Shown: piece by piece, positions 43,836 through 52,452 of the stretch | Layout of the letters: the number at the start of each line of letters is the position of its first letter | Position numbering within the stretch: the first letter of the stretch is position 1 | NCBI RefSeq assembly: GCF_002270355.1 | Contig: NZ_NJFZ01000012.1 | Location: 203,856 to 267,855 of the forward strand | DNA: 64,000 bases | DNA from: Flectobacillus sp. BAB-3569 | GTDB taxonomy: Bacteria > Bacteroidota > Bacteroidia > Cytophagales > Spirosomataceae | Direction: 5' to 3' | Translations under genes and position numbers: made by a program | Notes under the pieces: model-generated | Database searches by the model: none | What the model saw: the letters and a program-made list of their open reading frames with translations, nothing else | Told to the model about the DNA's origin: nothing

Positions 43836-45341
43836 ATGAATTCAGAGAGAATCCAAATATTTACTTTACTAGCAAAAGTAAAAACTGCACAAGAAGCCGC
43901 TGCCTTAATAGAGGATGGCATGGTAGTAGGCTCTAGTGGCTTTACACGTGCAGGCGATAGCAAGGCCGTTTTACAGGCATTAGCCGAACGAGCCCAATCA
44001 AATCCCTTGAAGATTACTTTGTTAACGGGAGCATCTCTGGGTCATGATACCGATGGACTATTGGCTGAATCACACGCTTTGTACAAACGTATGCCTTTTC
44101 AGTCGGATAATGGCTTAAGAAGTCATATCAACGATGGAGAAGTTCTTTTTATAGACCAACATCTAGGCGAAACGGCTGAGTTATTACAAGCCGAGAATAT
44201 TCATCCTGTAGATTTGGCCATCATTGAAGTTGCCATGATTAGAGCCGATGGACAGTTAATTCCAACTACTTCGGTGGGTAATTCAGCAACTTTTGTCCAA
44301 CAAGCCAAACAATTGATTATTGAGGTCAATATGGCTGTGCCAACAAGTATCGCAGGGATTCATGATATTCATATTCCCGAACGTTATCCTTACCGCAAGC
44401 CCATATTGATTGAGAAAGTCGATGACCGTATAGGGAGTATCGGTATCGAATTTGATCCAGCTAAAGTAGTGGCGGTGGTCTTTACAAACTTGTCAGATAG
44501 CGCAGCTACAATCGCTCCACCTGAAGCAAAAACAGATGCTATTGCGGCACATTTGATAGAATTTTTTGAAAAAGAAGTTCATAAAGGCAAACTTTCCTAC
44601 CATTTGTTGCCCCTACAAGCGGGTATTGGTAAGGTAGCAAATGCCATTTTACAGGGTTTTGTCAATAGTCCCTTCGAGGGTCTTACGATGTATTCGGAGG
44701 TATTACAAGATAGTACTTTTGAGTTGATAGATGCTGGGAAAATGGATTTTGCCTCGGCATCCTCCATTACGGTTTCGAAGGAATGGTACCAAAAACTTTT
44801 TATCAATTTTGAAAGATATAAAGACAAAATCTTGCTTCGCCCTCAGAATATTAGCAATTCGGCGGAGGTCATTCGTCGATTGGGCGTCATTGCAATTAAT
44901 ACTGCTATTGAGTTTGATATTTACGGAAATGTAAACTCAACACATATTTATGGTACCAAAATGATGAATGGAATAGGTGGTTCGGGCGATTTTGCCAGAA
45001 ATGCCTATTTAAGCATTTTTGTGTGCCAAGCTGCTTCCAAAAATGATACAATTTCGCATGTAGTGCCAATGGTGGCCCATGTAGATCATACTGAGCACGA
45101 TGTTGATATTTTGGTAACAGACTTTGGGCTAGCGGATTTACGAGGTTTAGCTCCCCGCGAACGAGCCAAAGTTATTATCGAAAACTGTGCACATCCCGAC
45201 TATCGAGAAGCTTTGATGGATTATTATACCAGAGCTTTGGAGAGAGGAGGACAAACGCCACATTTACTTGGCGAAGCACTCAGTTGGCATGAAAGATTAC
45301 AAAAAACGGGTAGAATGACCTCTGAATTAGAAAGAGTGTAG
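43836..45341 (+). CDS. Succinyl-CoA:acetate-type CoA-transferase (acetyl-CoA hydrolase/transferase family)
   Basis: A 501-residue cytoplasmic enzyme that moves CoA between acyl-CoA and a free acid (AarC/SCACT type). The catalytic glutamate is E288 in MYSEVLQD. The CoA-binding turn GIGGSGDFARNAYLS and the ending AHPDYREALMDYY match the family closely. The start at 43836 removes a non-conserved 24-residue extension. It is divergent from an AraC regulator and could link acetate overflow with the TCA cycle. Confidence 0.9.
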   Translation: MNSERIQIFTLLAKVKTAQEAAALIEDGMVVGSSGFTRAGDSKAVLQALAERAQSNPLKITLLTGASLGHDTDGLLAESHALYKRMPFQSDNGLRSHINDGEVLFIDQHLGETAELLQAENIHPVDLAIIEVAMIRADGQLIPTTSVGNSATFVQQAKQLIIEVNMAVPTSIAGIHDIHIPERYPYRKPILIEKVDDRIGSIGIEFDPAKVVAVVFTNLSDSAATIAPPEAKTDAIAAHLIEFFEKEVHKGKLSYHLLPLQAGIGKVANAILQGFVNSPFEGLTMYSEVLQDSTFELIDAGKMDFASASSITVSKEWYQKLFINFERYKDKILLRPQNISNSAEVIRRLGVIAINTAIEFDIYGNVNSTHIYGTKMMNGIGGSGDFARNAYLSIFVCQAASKNDTISHVVPMVAHVDHTEHDVDILVTDFGLADLRGLAPRERAKVIIENCAHPDYREALMDYYTRALERGGQTPHLLGEALSWHERLQKTGRMTSELERV

Positions 45342-45831
45342 CTTCAATCCTGTAAAAGATAGTGGTTTAGATTACTTGTTAATTGGGACAATGAGTATGA
45401 GGATGGTACAATATTGTGGTACTCATATCCCATGCCATGAGGGTAAAATAGTTTTGCACCTGTTTTTAAAACGAATATGATGTTATTAGTTTATGGTGTA
45501 TCAGTTATCGGAACTAGTTCATTTACAAGAAATTATATTTGAGTTATGCCTCAGGTATACTATTGATTTAATCTTTCCTGCTTCTTAAGTTATCGTCCAA
45601 AATAAGGTTTGAGCTTTCGGCTTTCAGCTATTGGTATAGGGTAAAAACATATTTGTTGTTACTCAATAACATGATAAAACTCTTTGCCTGTTGCCTAGAG
45701 CACACGTGCACAATAACTTAAATAGTATTAGTTAAAATTTATCGAAGGAAGAAGTCGTAAACTTTCTCCTATACATATTTTCATTTTTCACTCTCGCAAT
45801 CGGATACATTTATGGTGTCTGTTTTAAATTT
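45342..45831. other. Intergenic region with MITE-like copy e
   Basis: About 490 nt. The first 240 nt show nothing recognisable; a MITE-like element fills 45585-45721. The next gene begins after a further 110 nt. Confidence 0.5.
45585..45721. repeat. MITE-like element, core type F (copy e)
   Basis: It begins TTAAGTTATCGTCCAAAATA and ends GTGCACAATAACTTAA (45706-45721), which is its near inverse. The core has GCTTTCGGCTTTCAGC and AACTCTTTGCCTGTTGCC, as in the copies at 54.6-54.9 kb. Confidence 0.65.
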
Positions 45832-47187
45832 ATGACAATGTACAAACAACCAATTCAAGGAAAGGGTTTTTTCCTTGGAGGTTTGCTTATGCTTGCCCAA
45901 ACCACTTATGGACAACATATTAGCCATACCACAAGTAATAAAGTTTCATTGAATTTGTCGGAAGCTTTAGCTCTTTTGAAAGAAAACAGTCCTTATCTTA
46001 AAGAAGCAAAAATTCAGACGGAAATTGCCAACGAAAAAGTAAAGGAAGAAAAAGAAATACAATTGCCAGATTTGGATTTTCATGCTTCGTATTATCGTAT
46101 GAGCAATATGATCGAGTATCAACATGCCGATCAAGTGGTTCACTACCAGACAATTCCCGACATATACGATGCTACTGTCAATATCAAAATGCCTATTTAT
46201 CAAGGTGGAAGAATTAAAATTGGCATAAAGCAAGCCGAAAAAAGGGTAGAAATCGCGAAGCTTCAGGAGAAACAAGTTTACCGAGAAAAAGCTCTTGAAG
46301 TCATACAAACCTACTTAGGTATTTGCAAGCTGGTTGCGCTTGACTCACTTTTAAAAGAAACCCTCAAAGAACAAAACGAGCGACTTAATTTGGTCAGTGC
46401 TTTCAAAAAGAATGGTACCATTACCAAAGAGGAAGTATTTCAAGCGAGTCTTAAATGCTCCAATTCAACCCTTGATATTTTGACAAATGAGCGAAATACA
46501 AAAGTGTTGCTTAATGATTTGAAAACCCTTTTGCAGATTCCTGAAAGCGATACCTTGTTGCTCGACACCAAGTCGGTACTCAATACCAATTCCTTGACAT
46601 TGTTGATTGATAAGCTCCAAGAAAGTGCCTCAAATCGTGAGGAGGTAAAAATGAAGCAGCAGACGACAGAAATCAATGAATTGGGATATCAAGCCATTAA
46701 GGCATCAACCAAGCCAACTCTGAGTCTTTTTGGTACTTTTGGGTACAACTACCCCAATTATATGTTGTTTTTATTTCCACCTCATCCATACCTCTATAGC
46801 CTAGGTCGAATTGGGATTGACATGAATTTTAGTATTTCTCACTTATTTAAGGTCAAGACTAAATTGACGATTGCAAAGCAGTCGATTGAGCTTGCTCAAG
46901 TAGAAGAAAGGATTCAAAAAGATGCGATCCAAGATGCGGTGTATCGCAGATATATGGCATGGCTGGAAACACAGGATAAAATAAAGGTAATCGAAAAAGC
47001 AATCACGCAAGCTCAAGAAAACTACAGAATTCTGAAACAAAAATATTTTAATCAAATGGCATTGCATACCGAATTGATGGATGCTGATACAACTTTGTTT
47101 CGAACTCGCTATCAACTTTTGTCAGCACAAATAGAGGCTGTGGCAAAATACTACGATCTTTTATACACTTCAGGTCAACTCAACTAA
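45832..47187 (+). CDS. TolC-family outer-membrane efflux protein
   Basis: Outer-membrane channel of a tripartite exporter. The 451 residues carry a signal peptide (GFFLGGLLMLAQTTYG) and the two repeated helical-hairpin halves: LSEALALLKENSPYLKEAKI near residue 45 and the matching second-half helices VEERIQKDAIQDAVYRRYMA, with long coiled-coil segments of about 60 residues each. It is followed by HlyD and MFS genes on the same strand at 61 and about 66 nt, giving a complete EmrAB-TolC-like exporter operon. Confidence 0.88.
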   Translation: MTMYKQPIQGKGFFLGGLLMLAQTTYGQHISHTTSNKVSLNLSEALALLKENSPYLKEAKIQTEIANEKVKEEKEIQLPDLDFHASYYRMSNMIEYQHADQVVHYQTIPDIYDATVNIKMPIYQGGRIKIGIKQAEKRVEIAKLQEKQVYREKALEVIQTYLGICKLVALDSLLKETLKEQNERLNLVSAFKKNGTITKEEVFQASLKCSNSTLDILTNERNTKVLLNDLKTLLQIPESDTLLLDTKSVLNTNSLTLLIDKLQESASNREEVKMKQQTTEINELGYQAIKASTKPTLSLFGTFGYNYPNYMLFLFPPHPYLYSLGRIGIDMNFSISHLFKVKTKLTIAKQSIELAQVEERIQKDAIQDAVYRRYMAWLETQDKIKVIEKAITQAQENYRILKQKYFNQMALHTELMDADTTLFRTRYQLLSAQIEAVAKYYDLLYTSGQLN

Positions 47188-47191
47188 ATAC

Positions 47192-47237
47192 GCTTAAGAG
47201 TTTTTTATGGAAAAATTTTCTGATAAAAGCTCTTAAG
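47192..47237 (+). other. Intra-operon hairpin
   Basis: GCTTAAGAG and CTCTTAAGC form a 9-bp stem around an AT-rich loop between the TolC and HlyD genes. It lacks a T tail and could limit or stabilise part of the transcript. Confidence 0.45.
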
Positions 47238-47248
47238 CAACTTTTACA

Positions 47249-48298
47249 ATGAATCAAATTAAGCCAAACGATACAAGTCGTATTTTTAATGCAGTAGTGA
47301 GTATTTTTGCCAGCGGACTGACCCTTGGAGGCATTGCCTTAGGAGGCTGGTATATCATGTATTATCGTAATCACGAACAAACAAATGATGCCCAAATTGA
47401 ACAATATGTTACGCCCGTCATGAGTCGTGTGACGGGATATGTAAAGGCGGTTAACTATCAGGATAACAGTTTTGTTCATAAAGGAGATACGTTGATTCAG
47501 CTTGATGAGCGTGAGTATCGTGCAAAACTAGATATGGCGTATGCTGATTTTGAAAATGCCTTAAAAAATGAAAATGTTATCACTAAAAAAGCACAAACAA
47601 CCCAAAGCAATGTGGCTATTCATCAGGCACAGTTGAGTTCGATGAAAGCGAAAGTTTGGGAAAAGGAACGCGAATATCAACGTCAGCTCAATTTATTGAA
47701 AGAGGAGGCCACCACCGAGCAAAGAGTCGAAAATGCTAAAACGGCTTATGTGTCTGCTCAAAGTAATTATCAGGAAATAATCGAAAAAATTAATAGTACT
47801 GAACTGATGGCTCGTGAGGCAAATTCGGTGATTCCGTTTGGGAATACTATTATTCAGCAGAAAAAGGCAAGTCTGGATAATGCCAAATTATTTTACTCAT
47901 ACACCACAATTACCGCCCCTTATGACGGTTGGGTAGGCAAACGAACCATTCAGCCTGGGCAATTGATTAAAGAGGGACAAACGCTTTTGTCGGTGGTGAG
48001 TAAGGAAAAATGGATGGTTGCCAATTTTAAAGAAACGCAAATTCGTTTTTTGAAAATTGGACAAACCGTCGAGTTTAAAGCTGATGTAACGGGCGATAAA
48101 GTATGGCATGGACAAATTATCTCTTTTTCTCCCGCCTCAGGAGCACGATTTTCATTGCTTCCTCCCGATAATGCAACAGGTAATTTTGTCAAAATTGAAC
48201 AGCGAGTTCCTGTGAAAATATCTATCCAAGAAACAACCGATGTCGCCTATCCTTTATTGAGAGCTGGGTTAAATGTGGAGGTTTTTGCAAAACATTAG
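47249..48298 (+). CDS. HlyD-family membrane fusion protein (EmrA-like)
   Basis: A 349-residue periplasmic adaptor anchored by one N-terminal helix (LTLGGIALGGWYIMYY). Features in order: barrel-sandwich hybrid half (VTPVMSRVTGYVKAVNYQDN), a coiled coil of about 120 residues, the second sandwich half (ITAPYDGWVGKRTIQPGQLI) and a beta-barrel domain (WMVANFKETQIRFLKIGQTV). It joins the MFS pump to TolC. Confidence 0.92.
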   Translation: MNQIKPNDTSRIFNAVVSIFASGLTLGGIALGGWYIMYYRNHEQTNDAQIEQYVTPVMSRVTGYVKAVNYQDNSFVHKGDTLIQLDEREYRAKLDMAYADFENALKNENVITKKAQTTQSNVAIHQAQLSSMKAKVWEKEREYQRQLNLLKEEATTEQRVENAKTAYVSAQSNYQEIIEKINSTELMAREANSVIPFGNTIIQQKKASLDNAKLFYSYTTITAPYDGWVGKRTIQPGQLIKEGQTLLSVVSKEKWMVANFKETQIRFLKIGQTVEFKADVTGDKVWHGQIISFSPASGARFSLLPPDNATGNFVKIEQRVPVKISIQETTDVAYPLLRAGLNVEVFAKH

Positions 48299-48364
48299 AA
48301 GGCAAAATACTTCATTATGAACATAGGTTTATAGTGATATTTTGTTTTGAACATATATTTAAAG

Positions 48365-49945
48365 ATGAAGAAAACATCCATTTTCAAACCTTGGGTGCCT
48401 AATTGGGCTATTCAGGTGGTGCTGGTGATTTGTATGTTGCATACCATGGCTTTGCTTGGATTATACACTTCCAATATTTCTTATGCTGCCAGTTATTTCG
48501 ACATTGAGCCTGAAGACTTACAATTTAGTATGAGCCTCACTTATGGCACATTTCTGGCGACGATATTAATAGAAAGCCGACTATTCAAATATTTCCCTCC
48601 TCGCAATTACCTAATTACGATTTATCTGCTTTCAGCAGTATTATTTGTGACTTCTGCCTATACTAACGATTTTGTGGTTTTTGCCTTTCTAAGAATACTC
48701 GAAGGAATATTAATGGCATTGCCTTGGATACCGCTCCGTATCTTGATGTTGTCAAGAACCAAAAGTCCTAACGCTACTATCATAGTTTTTTCGATTACTT
48801 ATGGTGCTTTGTTGGCGGCAAGTCCGTTTATTGTCAATATTGCGGTGTGGTTGCTCGATACTCACGATTGGAAATACATGACTTTTGGATCGGCTATCTT
48901 CCAAATTATGGTAGCTAGTCTTATTTGGTTGACATTCACCCCTAATCGTTTTCATCGAAAAATACCGCTTTACAAAGTTGACTGGACCAGTTTTGTGTTA
49001 TTGACCATTGCCATTTTGACAGGGGTATATGTGCTCAATTATGGCGAAAAATTGTATTGGTTTCAGTCTACGAATATCGTTTTTTGCGCCATTACTAGCT
49101 TGATATTTAGTGCATTGTTTATCATACGACAAATGACTTACCGACGTAGTTGTTTTGATATGCGAGTGTTTTCTTACCGAAACTTGCGATTGAGTTTGTT
49201 GCTTTTTATTGTTTTTTATATCTCCAGAGCTACACTGACGATATGTCACACCACCATGAGTAAAGTCTGGCAATGGGAGCCGCTCAGGGTGGCGCATGTG
49301 CAGTATTTGAATTTGTTAGGCGTCTTTATCGGAATGGCAATTGCAGGAATAATGATGGTGCAGAAGTTACCCACCAAACTCATATTGATTTTAGGCTTTT
49401 TGACGATGGCTATTTACCATTGGTGGTTTACTTTTTTATTTTTACCAGATGTGGCACTTTCGCAAATGTGGATTCCTTATATGTTGCAGGGTGTTGGAGT
49501 AGGGGTATTGTTTGTGCCATTGGTGCTCAATACTGTTTCGGCTGTTCCAGCTTATTTGGCGCCGTTTGCAGGTGCGATTGGTGTGGCAGGGAGATTTTGG
49601 GGAACGAATATCGGCTTTTGCTTAGTTCAAAATTTTCAAGTGTATTTTAACAATAAACATCGGTATATTTTTCTGGAAAAACTGTTACCCGAAAATCCAA
49701 CCACAACCGAAATTGTGAATACCATTCAAGAATCTTTTGTTCAAAAAGGATATGACCTTGCGCCAGCCGCTACCTTGGCTATGAAGAAAGTCAATGCAGG
49801 AGTGCAGACCCAGTCTTTTTTATTGGGAAATATGGAGCTTTTTACCGTATGGGGCTACGGCTTATTCTTGGTAGCGTTATATATTGCCTTCAACAAGCAC
49901 CTACGTTTTTCCTTTAATTTGCTTAAAAATAAATACTTTTCTTAG
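48365..49945 (+). CDS. MFS transporter, DHA2/EmrB-like
   Basis: Inner-membrane proton-driven exporter. The start at 48365 (MKKTSIFKPWVPNWAIQVVL) replaces a TTG six codons upstream. The 526 residues hold about 14 membrane helices, as in DHA2 members, with the LRILEGILMALPWIPLRIL region in place of the usual motif C area. The strict motif A (GxLaDrxGrkxxl) is poorly conserved. Downstream of HlyD in the exporter operon. The substrate is unknown. Confidence 0.85.
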   Translation: MKKTSIFKPWVPNWAIQVVLVICMLHTMALLGLYTSNISYAASYFDIEPEDLQFSMSLTYGTFLATILIESRLFKYFPPRNYLITIYLLSAVLFVTSAYTNDFVVFAFLRILEGILMALPWIPLRILMLSRTKSPNATIIVFSITYGALLAASPFIVNIAVWLLDTHDWKYMTFGSAIFQIMVASLIWLTFTPNRFHRKIPLYKVDWTSFVLLTIAILTGVYVLNYGEKLYWFQSTNIVFCAITSLIFSALFIIRQMTYRRSCFDMRVFSYRNLRLSLLLFIVFYISRATLTICHTTMSKVWQWEPLRVAHVQYLNLLGVFIGMAIAGIMMVQKLPTKLILILGFLTMAIYHWWFTFLFLPDVALSQMWIPYMLQGVGVGVLFVPLVLNTVSAVPAYLAPFAGAIGVAGRFWGTNIGFCLVQNFQVYFNNKHRYIFLEKLLPENPTTTEIVNTIQESFVQKGYDLAPAATLAMKKVNAGVQTQSFLLGNMELFTVWGYGLFLVALYIAFNKHLRFSFNLLKNKYFS

Positions 49946-50307
49946 AAGTTCTTATGGAGTGAGTTGAGATTGAGTCCTTATGCGATATTTCTTAAGAGTT
50001 GCCAGCTTCAAAATCCTGTATAGTCTCTGCAATTTTACTTGCCTTAACTTTTACCCTATTTAGGATACTTACTTCAGTTAAGGACTATTTTATTTTTAAC
50101 TTTTAAAGCGTACTATTGTAAAAGTCCCTTACAATAGTACGCTTCTTCATTTTTTCGTCAGAAGAAATGTTAGAAACCAAAATCGAAGAAATGATTCTGA
50201 TAATAATGGAAAAGAAATAGTCTCTTATAGCAGAAAAATATATCCATTTACGGATACACAGATAAAACAACAGGAAATATCACAGGAACTTTGATAGAAC
50301 ATCTACA
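49946..50307. other. Intergenic region before the immunity-gene array
   Basis: It contains the strong terminator of the exporter operon (50106-50156) and, at the end, a toxin-like tail in frame from about 50232 to the TGA that overlaps the next ATG. Confidence 0.5.
50106..50156 (+). terminator. Terminator of the exporter operon
   Basis: AAGCGTACTATTGTAA and TTACAATAGTACGCTT form a perfect 16-bp stem with a 7-nt loop, followed by a T-rich segment. Confidence 0.85.
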
Positions 50308-50311
50308 ATGA
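50232..50311 (+). pseudogene. Remnant of a toxin C-terminus (tail 1)
   Basis: An open frame coding SIYGYTDKTTGNITGTLIEH then LQ, whose TGA overlaps the ATG of the next gene (ATGA). It is bounded upstream by a stop and has no start of its own. The same 24-codon tail precedes the copy at 51428. An effector gene whose last codons overlap an immunity gene is the inferred origin. Confidence 0.45.
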
Positions 50312-50690
50312 AATTAAAAAATTATTCCTTTCACGTGAGATTTACAGATGGTAAACTTGATGGCATTACATCAAGCCTTGAAGAGCCATACGATTTATTA
50401 TCATATACCTTTTCAATATGGTCATTTAGTCCTACTTCGCTATCGCCTCTTGAGGAAAGATGGCGTAGGAAAAATATCCAAACTTTAAAAGCTCTATTAA
50501 GAGGAGAGGAAGTAGATGAAGATGATATAGACCAGCTGGTTCGACTAGATGCAGGCAAGCTTTTATTTACGAAAGAAATAGTAAGTTATGAAATGCCAGA
50601 AGAGGTAGGGTATCAATACTGTGAATTACCAACAGAAGAATATCTTGCGTTATATGAACAATTTCTCACCTTAGTGGATACGCTGAAAAA
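50234..50690. repeat. Direct repeat unit 1
   Basis: The stretch from about 50234 to 50673 is nearly identical to 51354-51793, covering the tail and most of the 133-residue gene. Only two base changes were noticed (50452 T versus C, and an A-to-G giving Asp-to-Gly). A third, more diverged unit lies at about 51835-52234. Confidence 0.85.
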
Positions 50691-50709
50691 AACTTATTTG
50701 GAATCGTAA
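50308..50709 (+). CDS. Putative immunity protein (family A, copy 1)
   Basis: A 133-residue protein, not recognised in any named family. It begins MKLKNYSFHVRFTDGKLDGI and is acidic overall (RGEEVDEDDIDQLVRLDAGK), without signal peptide or membrane segment. It is called an immunity protein from context: its ATG overlaps the stop of an upstream effector-like tail, it exists as three copies in tandem, and a YezG-like gene lies between copies. It could instead be an orphan cytoplasmic protein of another kind. Confidence 0.5.
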   Translation: MKLKNYSFHVRFTDGKLDGITSSLEEPYDLLSYTFSIWSFSPTSLSPLEERWRRKNIQTLKALLRGEEVDEDDIDQLVRLDAGKLLFTKEIVSYEMPEEVGYQYCELPTEEYLALYEQFLTLVDTLKKTYLES

Positions 50710-50721
50710 CTGTCTCGATAG

Positions 50722-50808
50722 AAATGCAAAAGTCCCAACCAACACCTTCAGAAAACAGTCAAATTCAAAATTGAAGGAGTCCTTACGAGAAAAACTTTTA
50801 ACAACTAA
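50722..50808 (+). pseudogene. Remnant of a second toxin C-terminus (tail 2)
   Basis: An open frame starting after TAG at 50719 and coding KCKSPNQHLQKTVKFKIEGV then LTRKTFNN, ending TAA 3 nt before the GTG of the next gene. It resembles the final beta-strands of an effector domain and differs from tail 1. It has no start codon. Confidence 0.35.
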
Positions 50809-50811
50809 TTA

Positions 50812-51147
50812 GTGGAACTATTACAAAAAATATCCCAAGAAATACTAACCGTTTCAGGCATAGAAATGCAGTTTGTTAAGTGTCAAATAGAAATTTTCAC
50901 AAATGAGAAAGGAAGTGGTATCACTGGTGAATGTTTTGATTCTAATAATTTAAAAGTATCATATTTAGACGTTTTTGAGTTAAATCCTGATTTAAACGAC
51001 TGGATGCAAGAATGGTTTAATATATCAGGGTCATCTGATAATCGTTGGAACAAGGCTGAACTTACGATATATAAAGATGGAACATTTGAAGTAAAAACAT
51101 GGTGGGATAGCGAGTTTCAAATTTCATTATACGGAGAGGATAATTAA
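50812..51147 (+). CDS. DUF600/YezG-like putative immunity protein
   Basis: A 111-residue cytoplasmic acidic protein starting with GTG. The layout MELLQKISQEILTVSGIEMQ, then central helices and WNKAELTIYKDGTFEVKTWW, follows the YezG/DUF600 immunity pattern in which an N-terminal helix is followed by a W-x4-LTL-x4-DGxF-strand. The resemblance is moderate. In YezG systems the partner is a nuclease toxin at the end of a large secreted protein; no such gene is here. The frame stays open after the stop up to 51316 (see separate note). Confidence 0.5.
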   Translation: MELLQKISQEILTVSGIEMQFVKCQIEIFTNEKGSGITGECFDSNNLKVSYLDVFELNPDLNDWMQEWFNISGSSDNRWNKAELTIYKDGTFEVKTWWDSEFQISLYGEDN

Positions 51148-51318
51148 TCCTTTGCACTTGATTTATTGTTTCATGTTCCTAAGCTTGAAACAGCAACAGG
51201 ATTGTTTAGTCCTTACAACTCGCTAATGATGAAGCGAAAATGGAAATATAATGTTGTTTTGTTTCTTACACACGGATTCGTTGGAAATAAACTACCAATG
51301 ACGAAAAGCTTTTGATAA
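51148..51318 (+). other. Open frame continuing after the YezG-like stop codon
   Basis: In the same frame, 56 codons read on after TAA to a TGA at about 51316 (SFALDLLFHVPKLETATGLF then SPYNSLMMKRKW and more). This could be a fused or degraded coding remnant. No start codon or family was recognised. It lies between the immunity gene and the second direct-repeat unit. Confidence 0.3.
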
Positions 51319-51351
51319 TAAGGAAATGCTAGGTAAGAATCTTACTACTTG

Positions 51352-51431
51352 GAAAAAATATATCCATTTACGGATACACAGATAAAACAACAGGAAATAT
51401 CACAGGAACTTTGATAGAACATCTACAATGA
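51352..51431 (+). pseudogene. Remnant of toxin C-terminus (tail 1, second copy)
   Basis: It codes for the same GYTDKTTGNITGTLIEHLQ tail as 50232-50311, again with TGA overlapping the ATG of the next gene. The upstream stop is a TAG about 8 codons before the conserved part. Confidence 0.45.
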
Positions 51432-52234
51432 AATTAAAAAATTATTCCTTTCACGTGAGATTTACAGATGGTAAACTTGATGGCATTACATCAAGCCTTG
51501 AAGAGCCATACGATTTATTATCATATACCTTTTCAATATGGTCATTTAGTCCTACTTCGCTATCGCCTCTCGAGGAAAGATGGCGTAGGAAAAATATCCA
51601 AACTTTAAAAGCTCTATTAAGAGGAGAGGAAGTAGATGAAGATGATATAGGCCAGCTGGTTCGACTAGATGCAGGCAAGCTTTTATTTACGAAAGAAATA
51701 GTAAGTTATGAAATGCCAGAAGAGGTAGGGTATCAATACTGTGAATTACCAACAGAAGAATATCTTGCGTTATATGAACAATTTCTCACCTTAATATATT
51801 TATTGAGAAATACTTGTTTGAATCGTAACATTGCGAATTTAAAAAAATATACATTTCACGTGAGATTTATGGATGGCAAACTTGATGGCATTGCATCAAG
51901 TTTTGAAGAATCATACGATTTATTATCATACACGTTTTCAATATGGTCATTTGATCCTAATTCACTTTTTCCTCACCAGGAAAGATGGCATAGGAAAAAT
52001 ATCCAAACTTTAAAAGCTCTATTAAGAGGAGAGGAAGTAGATGAAGATGATATAGATCAGATGGTGCGACCAGATGCAGGTACGCTTTTATTTACGAAAG
52101 AAATCGTAAGTTATGAAATGCCAGAAGAGGTAGGGTATCAATACTGTGAATTACCAACAGAAGAATATCTTGCGTTATATGAACAATTTCTCACCTTAGT
52201 GGATACGCTGAAAAAAACTTATTTGGAATCGTAA
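51428..52234 (+). CDS. Fused double-domain putative immunity protein (family A, copies 2 and 3)
   Basis: A 268-residue protein made of two family-A domains. Residues 1-123 match copy 1 almost exactly (one Asp-to-Gly change), then diverge in LIYLLRNTCLNRNIANLKK, and residues about 138-268 repeat the domain again with more substitutions (MDGKLDGIASSFEESYDLL). The ending LVDTLKKTYLES is restored. The junction suggests unequal recombination joining two genes with loss of the first stop and the second start. It is flanked by a GCGGTCG terminator. Confidence 0.6.
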   Translation: MKLKNYSFHVRFTDGKLDGITSSLEEPYDLLSYTFSIWSFSPTSLSPLEERWRRKNIQTLKALLRGEEVDEDDIGQLVRLDAGKLLFTKEIVSYEMPEEVGYQYCELPTEEYLALYEQFLTLIYLLRNTCLNRNIANLKKYTFHVRFMDGKLDGIASSFEESYDLLSYTFSIWSFDPNSLFPHQERWHRKNIQTLKALLRGEEVDEDDIDQMVRPDAGTLLFTKEIVSYEMPEEVGYQYCELPTEEYLALYEQFLTLVDTLKKTYLES

Positions 52235-52257
52235 CGGTGCAAAACTCTCTTATTCAT

Positions 52258-52297
52258 AAAAAAGCGGTCGAAAATCAATTTTTCGACCGCTTTTTTT
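52258..52297 (+). terminator. GCGGTCG terminator (copy 3 of 3)
   Basis: AAAAAAGCGGTCGAAAA pairs with TTTTTCGACCGC, followed by seven T. It ends the immunity-gene array. Confidence 0.85.
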
Positions 52298-52452
52298 CTT
52301 AGAAACAAGGCATTTCATCTCTACCAGTGAAATATAGATAAGAAAAAAATCACACAACCACTCAATCACTAACTCACTCAATAATGTGTGTCCGAAATCA
52401 GAAATCCCAAATCTGAAATTCATAGCACACTCTCAACTCAGCACTCATACGC

